Positions 48,229 through 54,232 of a stretch of 64,000 nt of DNA are shown in pieces. Under the pieces are notes generated by a model, which saw only the letters and a program-made list of their open reading frames with translations, ran no database searches and was not told the DNA's origin. The stretch's first letter is position 1. Each line of letters starts with the position of its first letter. A program made the translations under genes and the position numbers. Origin of the DNA: Streptomyces sp. NBC_01232 (GTDB lineage Bacteria; Actinomycetota; Actinomycetes; Streptomycetales; Streptomycetaceae); assembly GCF_035989885.1 (NCBI RefSeq), contig NZ_CP108518.1, positions 4,889,001 through 4,953,000 of the forward strand. Direction: 5' to 3'.

Positions 48229-48308
48229 TCCGGAGCCTGTTGACCTACCTCCGCGCGGAGTGCTGCGAGGCCTGCGGCTGGTGGATGAAGCCCTTCTGCG
48301 GGCACTGA
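48225..48308 (+). CDS. 27-aa Cys-rich microprotein
   Basis: MIRSLLTYLRAECCEACGWW with MKPFCGH at the end: a short helix and a CC-x2-C...C-x-H set that could bind one metal ion. The ATG overlaps the previous stop and has GGAGGTGAAGG upstream, which strongly supports translation. It ends 29 bp before a terminator. No family known to me. Confidence 0.65.
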   Translation: MIRSLLTYLRAECCEACGWWMKPFCGH

Positions 48309-48337
48309 GCGACGGGTTCTGCAACTGGTTGCACAAA

Positions 48338-48372
48338 GGGCCCCCGACGCGCACGAATCGCGTCGGGGGCCC
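48338..48372. terminator. Bidirectional terminator
   Basis: Perfect 14-bp stem GGGCCCCCGACGCG / CGCGTCGGGGGCCC with a 7-nt loop, closing the left plus-strand operon and facing the convergent minus-strand operon. Confidence 0.88.
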
Positions 48373-48433
48373 AGTGCTGCCCGTCCGTGTTCCGCCGTGA
48401 CCACGGACGGGCCAGGAGTTCAGCGGTCGGGGT

Positions 48434-48745
48434 CTACACGGGCGGGCGGCCGGGGGTCGGGGTGGGCGCCGGAGAGGGCAGCGGTGGGCCGGGGTCCGGC
48501 GGCAACTTGGGGCTTCCAGAGCCGTGCTTGCCCATCTTCAACTTCCTTCCGTTGAGTCCGTAGACACCGAGCGGGGGGAACAGGTCGACTCGGGCCGGGT
48601 AGCCCGCCTCGGCGCAGGGGATGCACAGCAGGTCCCTGCCGTGGCTGTGCTGGCTGGTGCGGGCCACTTCCACCAGATCCGTCCAGCAGGCCTCGCAGAC
48701 AACGACGTCGGTCGGGGACGTCGCGAACTCGGTGGTGATCGTCAC
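48434..48745 (-). CDS. Zinc-ribbon-like small protein
   Basis: 103 aa. Two CxxC pairs (VCEACW and LCIPCAEAG) suggest a single zinc site. The C-terminus is a Pro-rich tail (PPDPGPPLPSPAPTPTPG). The GTG at 48745 overlaps the stop of the upstream gene by 4 bp; the adjacent GTG at 48748 is an alternative. Function unknown. Confidence 0.68.
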   Translation of the reverse strand: MTITTEFATSPTDVVVCEACWTDLVEVARTSQHSHGRDLLCIPCAEAGYPARVDLFPPLGVYGLNGRKLKMGKHGSGSPKLPPDPGPPLPSPAPTPTPGRPPV

Positions 48746-49191
48746 CACAGGTCCGGGGTGATGTCGTACCCGGCGGCTTCGATCGCGGCCGTGGTGCGGT
48801 CCAGCCAGCCGGACGCGGGAGCCACAGCCCCGGTGACCTCGGGCTGGTGGTGCACGATGGCGCCGAGCCGCGCGCACAGCTCGGCGTAGATCGCGGTGCA
48901 GGAGATCAGGGCATGCCAGCCGGCATCGACCGGGCCGGAGGGGACGAGGTCGGCGGTGCTGGTGGCTGCCGTGGCGACGAACTTCAAGGCCTCGACTACC
49001 CGCTGCTCTGCGGCGACCCAGCCCAGCTCGGGGTGTCGGCGGGCGAGGGTGGCCGTGACGATCGTGAAGTCGTCGGCCGAGAGAAGGTCACGGACCCCGG
49101 GCCGGGAGGGCGCGATGAGGGTGGCGCCGACGGCAGGCGTCGGGGTCTCTCCCTTGCCGGTGCTGCACGGCGGTACGGGCGGAGTGGACAT
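48742..49191 (-). CDS. GRDP-like (glycine-rich-domain-type) element protein
   Basis: 149 aa. The string VDAGWHALISCTAIYAELCARLGAIVHHQPE fits the D-x-x-WHxxI...Y...C...HHxP pattern of DUF1399/GRDP-type domains, a motif seen in many small Streptomyces proteins. The ATG at 49191 has GGAGA upstream. It overlaps its downstream neighbour by 4 bp. Biochemical role unknown. Confidence 0.65.
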   Translation of the reverse strand: MSTPPVPPCSTGKGETPTPAVGATLIAPSRPGVRDLLSADDFTIVTATLARRHPELGWVAAEQRVVEALKFVATAATSTADLVPSGPVDAGWHALISCTAIYAELCARLGAIVHHQPEVTGAVAPASGWLDRTTAAIEAAGYDITPDLW

Positions 49192-49220
49192 GGCGTCTCC
49201 TTCGATGAGGGAGTGCACGG

Positions 49221-49301
49221 TCAGCGGGTGCCGATGACGATGGCGGCCAGGAGCGCGACGAGGATGACCACGTAGAGGGCCTGGCGCTGGAGCTCGGTCA
49301 C
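49221..49301 (-). CDS. 26-aa single-span membrane microprotein
   Basis: MTELQRQALYVVILVALLAA followed by IVIGTR: a short amphipathic start and one transmembrane helix. The GTG overlaps the stop of the upstream gene (GTGA), which supports translation by coupling. Confidence 0.6.
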   Translation of the reverse strand: MTELQRQALYVVILVALLAAIVIGTR

Positions 49302-49585
49302 CGCTCGGCCAGCACGCGGCGGAAGGACCTCACGGTGCGCGCCAGAGCCCTTGCGTGGTTCCAGTTGCCCACGGGGCTGTCGGTCGGCCCTTCGGCCGTA
49401 AGGCGGTGCCAGTCGCCCAGTGCGGCCGCGGCTTCCTGGCGCCCGGCGACGTGCACGAGGAGCGAATCCCCGTGGCGCAGCAGGTCGTCGACGAGCAGAG
49501 CGATCGCGCGCTCGTCGGGCTTCTGGTTGTACGGGACGAGGGCTCTCGCTACGAGGGCGCTGCCCGTGTCCGACCCGGTCTGCAT
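49298..49585 (-). CDS. Small helical protein, DUF6415-like
   Basis: 95 aa from MQTGSDTGSALV. Helical segments are DERAIALLVDDLLRHGDSLLVHVAG and GNWNHARALARTVRSFRRVL, reminiscent of the DUF6415 group common near Streptomyces regulatory clusters. The assignment is weak. It is the first gene of the minus-strand row ending at 48434 and is divergent from the gene at 49780. Confidence 0.6.
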   Translation of the reverse strand: MQTGSDTGSALVARALVPYNQKPDERAIALLVDDLLRHGDSLLVHVAGRQEAAAALGDWHRLTAEGPTDSPVGNWNHARALARTVRSFRRVLAER

Positions 49586-49779
49586 GCCGGTGCTCCTACC
49601 GTCGTCAGCGGATGGTGCATCAGAGCGTGACGAGGGCGGCAGCACGGCCGCCACGAATGTGCACCAATGTTCACCACGTGACCCGATTCGGACGACCTGC
49701 CCCACACCCCCTTGACCGCCCAACCTGCGGCCATGACTGTGGTGTTCATCCGTGCACAACCCGAGCGACGGAGGACACC

Positions 49780-50031
49780 ATGGCGCTACGTTTCGTAGGC
49801 ATCGACCCGAACAGCAGCGACGGCGAGAGCCCCACCGTGTGGGTCGACGAGGAGCACCAGGAGCTCGTACTCCAGGGGTGGAAGCCCAGCCCTGAGCTGG
49901 AGGCCGAGTGCGCGGCCCTGGAGCTCCCCGGGCACGGCGCCGGCATCCCGGAAGGCGAGGCCGTGGTGCGGATCCCCGCGCGCATGGTGCACATGATCAG
50001 GGAGGCCTGCGATGCCCTTGAACGTCCCTAG
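49780..50031 (+). CDS. Small partner protein of DUF6879/XRE trio
   Basis: 83 aa: MALRFVGIDPNSSDGESPTVWVDEE and GEAVVRIPARMVHMIREACDAL. This short acidic protein recurs in Streptomyces upstream of DUF6879 and XRE-DUF5753 genes. The ATG has GGAGG 5 nt upstream. It overlaps the next gene by 20 bp. Function unknown. Confidence 0.75.
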   Translation: MALRFVGIDPNSSDGESPTVWVDEEHQELVLQGWKPSPELEAECAALELPGHGAGIPEGEAVVRIPARMVHMIREACDALERP

Positions 50032-50539
50032 CTGGCCCGACCTCCTCGGCTCCGCTGAGCACTCAGTCGTCCACCTGGAGACTCGCGACGCGTACGCGGT
50101 CGACTACGAGACCGGCCCGTTCGCGGACTGGCGCGCCGGCCACCGCCACGACCCAGCCGACCCGGCGGCGTGGTGGCGGCCCTGGCTCGACCTCATCTCG
50201 GCCACCGTCGCCCGAGGTGTCACCGTGCGACGGGCCCGTATCGTCTCGGAGCCTGTCAGCGAGTACACCCGGTTCCTGTACGACGGGACGTTCACGAACG
50301 TCTCCGCTGGTGAAGACGTGCGCTGGCTACCTCGGCGGCGAGCCAGTGACATCGCCGTGCCCGGCAATGACTTCTGGCTCATCGACGGGCGCCTCATCCG
50401 TTGGAACCACTTCACCGGGGACGGGGCGTCAGCCGGCGGCGAGATGAGCGAGGACCCGACGGCGGCCAAGCTGTGCACGGACGCCTTCGAAGCCGTCTGG
50501 GCACGGGCGGTCCCGCACGACAGCTACGAGATCAGGTAG
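50012..50539 (+). CDS. DUF6879-family protein
   Basis: 175 aa, soluble. The segments LETRDAYAVDYETGPFADWRAG, ARIVSEPVSEYTRFLYDGT, AGEDVRWLPRR and VPGNDFWLIDGRLIRWNHF are those of DUF6879, a probable partner of XRE-DUF5753 regulators. Middle gene of a three-gene unit. By analogy with other Streptomyces XRE-DUF397 pairs it may modulate the regulator. Confidence 0.82.
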   Translation: MPLNVPSWPDLLGSAEHSVVHLETRDAYAVDYETGPFADWRAGHRHDPADPAAWWRPWLDLISATVARGVTVRRARIVSEPVSEYTRFLYDGTFTNVSAGEDVRWLPRRRASDIAVPGNDFWLIDGRLIRWNHFTGDGASAGGEMSEDPTAAKLCTDAFEAVWARAVPHDSYEIR

Positions 50540-50553
50540 GCGGAGCCCAGCTC

Positions 50554-51405
50554 ATGCCCGTATCCCCGTCATCCGCGGCGCAGGCCGCCCGCCGCAGCGT
50601 GGCTCACCGCCTGCGTGAGCTGCGCGCGGAGGCGGGTCTCAGCGGCAGCGAGCTGGGCACCCGCTGCGGCTGGACGCACTCCAAGTCCTCCCGCATCGAG
50701 AACGCCCGCACGCCGCCGACCCCGGACGACATCCGCCGGTGGTGCGAGGCCTGCGGCGCCGACGGCCAGGCCCGCGACATCATCGCCCAGTCGCAGAACG
50801 CCGAGTCGCTCTACACGGAGTGGCGGCGCCGGGCCCGCAGCGGCCTCAAGCAGTTGCAGCACAGCTACGTCCCGCTGTTCCGGTCCACCCGCCTGTTCCG
50901 TGTCTACTCCGCGACGCTGCTGCCGCACTTCGTCCAGACGGAGGGCTACGCCGCCGGCCTGCTTACGGCGATCAGCGAGTTCCGGGAAATCCCCAACGAC
51001 GTCGCCGAGGCGGTCGCTGCCAGGATGGAGCGGAACCGGATCCTGCGCGAGCCGGGCCGCCGATACGTCCTCCTTGTCGAGGAGACCGCACTCCGTCATC
51101 AGCTGGCGGACGCCGAGGCCATGGCGGCCCAGCTCGGCTACCTGATGACCGTGGGCGCGATGCCCACGGTCAGCCTCGGCATCATCCCCATGGGCACCCC
51201 GCAGCGCGCCCAGTGGCCGCTGGAGACGTTCCACATGTACGACGACACCCTCGTGTCCGTCGAGCTCCTGTCGGCCCGCGTCACGGTCACGCAGCCGAGC
51301 GAGATCGCCCTCTACGAGAAGGCGTTCGCGGCGCTCCAGCAGACGGCGGTGTACGGAGCCGAGGCCCGAGCGCTGGTCATGGAAGCCGTTGCCGTGCTCC
51401 GGTGA
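50554..51405 (+). CDS. XRE-family regulator with DUF5753 domain
   Basis: 283 aa. N-terminal HTH (VAHRLRELRAEAGLSGSELGTRCGWTHSKSSRIENART, residues ~12-50), then the DUF5753 ligand-binding-like domain (LFRSTRLFRVYSATLLPHFVQTEGYAAGLL...AARMERNRIL...EETALRHQL). The ATG at 50554 is taken; the upstream in-frame stretch overlaps the DUF6879 gene. Belongs to the same group as WhiJ-type developmental regulators. Confidence 0.9.
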   Translation: MPVSPSSAAQAARRSVAHRLRELRAEAGLSGSELGTRCGWTHSKSSRIENARTPPTPDDIRRWCEACGADGQARDIIAQSQNAESLYTEWRRRARSGLKQLQHSYVPLFRSTRLFRVYSATLLPHFVQTEGYAAGLLTAISEFREIPNDVAEAVAARMERNRILREPGRRYVLLVEETALRHQLADAEAMAAQLGYLMTVGAMPTVSLGIIPMGTPQRAQWPLETFHMYDDTLVSVELLSARVTVTQPSEIALYEKAFAALQQTAVYGAEARALVMEAVAVLR

Positions 51406-51445
51406 GCGCACAACGGTTCCATCCCCGCAGGGGTCCGGTAGCACG

Positions 51446-51982
51446 CTACGGCTTCGGCGGCACCCTCAACCGCACCGGATCGTCAAGGCCATCCCATGTG
51501 AACTCAAGGTGGGCAGGAATTAGCGATGAGATCGACCCGAAGAGCACAAAGGGGTGCACGGCTCCGAGCCCCAGGGAGAGGCCCTCAGGGAACTCTGGAG
51601 GGCGGAAATCGAAGGCAGTCAGCAGGCGCACGTTGAGTGCGGGGGCCGTTCCTATATTGATCAGGTGCCACGTATTCCCGCGATGGTGTTGCAGGTCGAG
51701 CACCACCCGCGGACGGCGAGCCTCTTCCTCCGCGGCCCGCCTGGCGGACGCGTCGTCTCGCTGCAAGGCCAGAGCTTCCTCAGCCGCACTGGCTGAACGA
51801 ACAGCACCGTCCGCCGACTTTCGAGCCTCCGTAACAGAAGCCTCCGCCGCATCGGCCGCCCGCACTGTAGCTGCGGCTGACCGCCGGCTGTCGCCGCGGG
51901 CCTTCAAGCTCACGACGAAGGCGCCTCCGGCCAACGCGAACGCGGCCCATGAAGCCACGTCTCCCCACTCTGTTCCGCTCAT
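51446..51982 (-). CDS. Membrane-anchored coiled-coil cargo protein, unknown
   Basis: 178 aa. One N-terminal transmembrane helix (VASWAAFALAGGAFVVSLKA), a ~60-residue Ala/Arg/Glu coiled coil, and a beta-rich C-terminal domain (VVLDLQHHRGNTWHLINIGTAPALNVRL). It shares the 17-bp start context TATCGTCACGCCATGAG with the gene at 52051, so the two are probably expressed alike. No family recognised. Confidence 0.72.
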   Translation of the reverse strand: MSGTEWGDVASWAAFALAGGAFVVSLKARGDSRRSAAATVRAADAAEASVTEARKSADGAVRSASAAEEALALQRDDASARRAAEEEARRPRVVLDLQHHRGNTWHLINIGTAPALNVRLLTAFDFRPPEFPEGLSLGLGAVHPFVLFGSISSLIPAHLEFTWDGLDDPVRLRVPPKP

Positions 51983-51994
51983 GGCGTGACGATA
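51978..51994 (-). promoter_or_regulatory. Shared start-codon context, copy 1
   Basis: TATCGTCACGCCATGAG on the minus strand, identical to 52520-52536. TATCGT fits a -10 hexamer 6 nt before ATG, which would give a leaderless mRNA; no convincing -35 is seen. Confidence 0.45.
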
Positions 51995-52050
51995 GGGCAG
52001 CGGCGCAAGATACGGCAGTGGCGACGGCAGAACAGGACGCCCCCCGCGTC

Positions 52051-52524
52051 CTATACAGCTGGGGGAAGATCCTCAGGGAGGACGTAGTTACCGAAGCCGT
52101 GCACCTGCCAATACCCGCTCGCAGGCCGCCACTGGAGCGTGATGGCGTGACCGCCCATGACGACAGAACCATCGACGCGGACCGTCTGGTCCGGATCCGG
52201 CATCGTCACCACCTTTGCGTAGCGGACGCCCGGCTCGCCTGTCACCGGCGGATCTGCTCGCGTGGCCAGTCCGTGGTCTCCGATCATCTCGCGCACTTCG
52301 GAGAAGTCTCCCCAAGCACCCCAAGATTCAGGCGTGCAGACCAACTTCAGTGTAGGCAAATCCGGCCCGCCCTCGGCGAGCACAGCGTTGTAGAAAACGA
52401 CGGCCGAGGACATGGGATTTCGCGGATCCGTGAGGTCTCCAGCGTCCGCGCCCGCTGCAGCAGCATCATCCGCAGGGACCACGCCGCTACCGCTGGGCCG
52501 GTCTTCTTCTGGTAGTTCCCTCAT
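52051..52524 (-). CDS. Cargo protein, unknown
   Basis: 157 aa, soluble, acidic N-terminus; a compact domain starts near SSAVVFYNAVLAEGGPDLPTLKLVCTPESWGAWGDF and ends WQVHGFGNYVLPEDLPP. No transmembrane segment or known motif. Base composition is slightly less GC-rich than the chromosome. Pairs with 51446 through an identical start region. Confidence 0.7.
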   Translation of the reverse strand: MRELPEEDRPSGSGVVPADDAAAAGADAGDLTDPRNPMSSAVVFYNAVLAEGGPDLPTLKLVCTPESWGAWGDFSEVREMIGDHGLATRADPPVTGEPGVRYAKVVTMPDPDQTVRVDGSVVMGGHAITLQWRPASGYWQVHGFGNYVLPEDLPPAV

Positions 52525-52536
52525 GGCGTGACGATA
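52520..52536 (-). promoter_or_regulatory. Shared start-codon context, copy 2
   Basis: Second copy of TATCGTCACGCCATGAG, spanning the start of the 52051 gene. See the copy at 51978. Confidence 0.45.
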
Positions 52537-52576
52537 TGGGCAAACCCACTTAGCGGAATAGGCCTACGGCAAAAAA

Positions 52577-52606
52577 TGCCCGGCCCATCGTGCGACAGGC
52601 CGGGCA
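52577..52606 (-). terminator. Rho-independent terminator of right-hand minus-strand genes
   Basis: TGCCCGGCC / GGCCGGGCA with a 12-nt loop. On the minus strand it is followed by a run of six T, a rare classical terminator for this genome. Confidence 0.85.
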
Positions 52607-52626
52607 GGTGAAACGGAACGGCGGAA

Positions 52627-53067
52627 CTACGCAGCGCGCCGCAGCAGCAGCTCTACCTGACGCTGGTAGCCGGTGGCCGCGGTCCTGCGGCGCAGCATCA
52701 CAGCCGCCTGCCGGCCGGTCATCCGCTTCGCGCCCGGCGCTCCCTGCCGCTCCTGGTAGCGGCGCACGGCCACCTCCAGGTTTCCGGCCTCGGCCAGCTC
52801 CCGAACCTCCTCCAGGTCCATGCCCGCGCCTGCGGCCAGCGACTTGAAGGGTGTGCCCATCTCAACGCTCATCGTTCGCTCCTCTGGGGGTGTGTTCGGC
52901 GGCGGCTTCACCGGCGCCTGGCTGGTAGGGGCCGCCTCGGCGTTCGCCGCTCGCCGCTCGCCTCGGCACGCCTGGCACATGCGCTCGCCCGGGGGCAGCG
53001 ACTTCGTTGCGGTCCACAGCAGGCGCCCGCAGGTACCTGCACACGGGACATCGGGGTAGTTCGGCAT
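52627..53067 (-). CDS. Zinc-ribbon protein of the element
   Basis: 146 aa from MPNYPDVPCAG. N-terminal C-x3-C...C-x2-C (PCAGTCGRLL and MCQACRGER) suggests a zinc ribbon. The C-terminal half is helical (DLEEVRELAEAGNLEVAVRRYQERQG). The ATG has GGAGG just upstream; a GTG at 53139 is possible. It lies downstream of the RHH gene and may share its transcript. Confidence 0.7.
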   Translation of the reverse strand: MPNYPDVPCAGTCGRLLWTATKSLPPGERMCQACRGERRAANAEAAPTSQAPVKPPPNTPPEERTMSVEMGTPFKSLAAGAGMDLEEVRELAEAGNLEVAVRRYQERQGAPGAKRMTGRQAAVMLRRRTAATGYQRQVELLLRRAA

Positions 53068-53108
53068 CGGGCCTCCTAGATCAAGCGGGATGGTGTGGCT
53101 TCGGGCGC

Positions 53109-53465
53109 TCACTCGGGCTCCGCCAAGTGCCTCATCCACTCCTCCTGGTCGCCATCGAGCAGCACCTCCATCAGCTCCCGCAGCGCGCGCACCGCAGCCA
53201 CGCCAGCCGTGCCACCGGCCTCCGCCGTGCGCGCCAGGTTCAGCGCCATCTCCCGCTCGACGTCCGAATTACCGATGTCCGCATACGCCGCGCGGACCAC
53301 CCCGACGAGCGGCCCGTCCGCCACCGGGCCAGCCCCGTCGAGGTAGGCGCGGATCGCCGCGACCGCCAGCCCGGACATCGATGTCCGGTGTTCGGCCGCC
53401 ACGTGCTCCAACTGGTCGCGCAGCTCGGGCGGGACCCGGAGAGAAAGCGTCATCGTGGCCGCCAT
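53109..53465 (-). CDS. Ribbon-helix-helix protein
   Basis: 118 aa from MAATMTLSLRVPPELRDQLEHV, an Arc/CopG-type strand-helix-helix, then a helical C-terminal part. GGAGG upstream of the ATG. On plasmids such proteins control copy number or partition; here it sits next to the replication module. Upstream, TAGATTCG (53495) also occurs upstream of the xis-like gene (57459). Confidence 0.75.
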   Translation of the reverse strand: MAATMTLSLRVPPELRDQLEHVAAEHRTSMSGLAVAAIRAYLDGAGPVADGPLVGVVRAAYADIGNSDVEREMALNLARTAEAGGTAGVAAVRALRELMEVLLDGDQEEWMRHLAEPE

Positions 53466-53654
53466 CGCGGGCCTCCAATCGGTCGTGTGACATCTAGATT
53501 CGCCGGAGACGGAACTGAAAAAGCTGGGCGCGGGGCTTTGGCGATGATCTTGCAAAAGAAATCGGACGTCTCGCTGACCTGCGGTGATGATTTATTTGGG
53601 GAGATCGATCGGGCGACCCCGCGCCCAATCCCCCGCGTCTCTCCCCGTGAAATC

Positions 53655-54110
53655 TCACGGCCACTGGGCGAGGCCTTCCTTGCGGAGGTCTGCGGCGGCG
53701 GCCGGGTCGACGAGGGCGAGCGCGTCGGCGAAGAGGACGGGCCACCAGGTCGGGCCGCCGGGGGTGGTGAGGACGAACACGTCCTCGCGTTGGGCGCCTT
53801 CGGGCTGGCGGTCGATCGCCGCCATCACGTCGCGCCGGGGAACGGTCTTGGCGACGACGATGACCGCGGCCACGTCGAGGATGCGGCCGGCGAGGCGGAC
53901 GGCGCCGGGGCGTTCGGTGCGGAGGACGGTGGGGCTGCCGTTGTCGACGTAGGCCATCCAGCTGGGGATGTCCTCCAAGTTCTGCATCAGCCGGCCGAGG
54001 GTGTCGGGCGGGCTGGTGATCAGGTAGTGGTCCTGCGCGTCGAGGTGCGCTGCGATGCGCTCCAGCGCGTTGGGGCGGGGGATGAGTTCGTGGGTGCTGG
54101 TGAAGTTCAT
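53655..54110 (-). CDS. Element protein, unknown
   Basis: 151 aa: an N-terminal helical region (LERIAAHLDAQDHYLITSPPDTLGRLMQNLEDIPSW) followed by an alternating strand/helix part (VAAVIVVAKTVPRRDVMAAIDRQ, FVLTTPGGPTWWPVLFADAL). No known motif. It lies directly after the GAGAC repeat cluster; the region 53466-53654 in front of the RHH gene is AT-rich and has no gene. Confidence 0.68.
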   Translation of the reverse strand: MNFTSTHELIPRPNALERIAAHLDAQDHYLITSPPDTLGRLMQNLEDIPSWMAYVDNGSPTVLRTERPGAVRLAGRILDVAAVIVVAKTVPRRDVMAAIDRQPEGAQREDVFVLTTPGGPTWWPVLFADALALVDPAAAADLRKEGLAQWP

Positions 54111-54131
54111 GTGGCGCTCCAGACGGGGTTT

Positions 54132-54224
54132 GTCTCGGCTCTCGTCTCACGTCTCACCCTTAAGGGGGGTGAGACGAGACGAGACTTCTCGCGAGTGGTT
54201 GAGACGGCGTGAGACGCGTGAGAC
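54132..54224. repeat. GAGAC repeat cluster, candidate origin or operator
   Basis: About nine GAGAC copies in 93 bp: three inverted (GTCTC at 54132, 54144, 54151) and six direct (from 54171, 54176, 54181, 54201, 54211, 54220), several within GTGAGAC. The centre forms a hairpin CGTCTCACCC-TTAAGGG-GGGTGAGACG. It lies between the replication gene and the gene at 53655. Iteron-like spacing next to a replication gene suggests an origin, or the site of a self-regulating Rep. Confidence 0.65.
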
Positions 54225-54232
54225 TTTCGGGC

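Noticed and set aside
49640..49780. A definite promoter/operator in the divergent gap (GTGCACCAATGTTCACCACGTG region)
   Set aside because: Partial dyad symmetry and a TTGACC are present, but no convincing -10 pairs with them, so it is not listed as a feature.
54132..54224. The GAGAC cluster as a CRISPR array
   Set aside because: Unit is only 5-7 bp with irregular spacing and mixed orientation.
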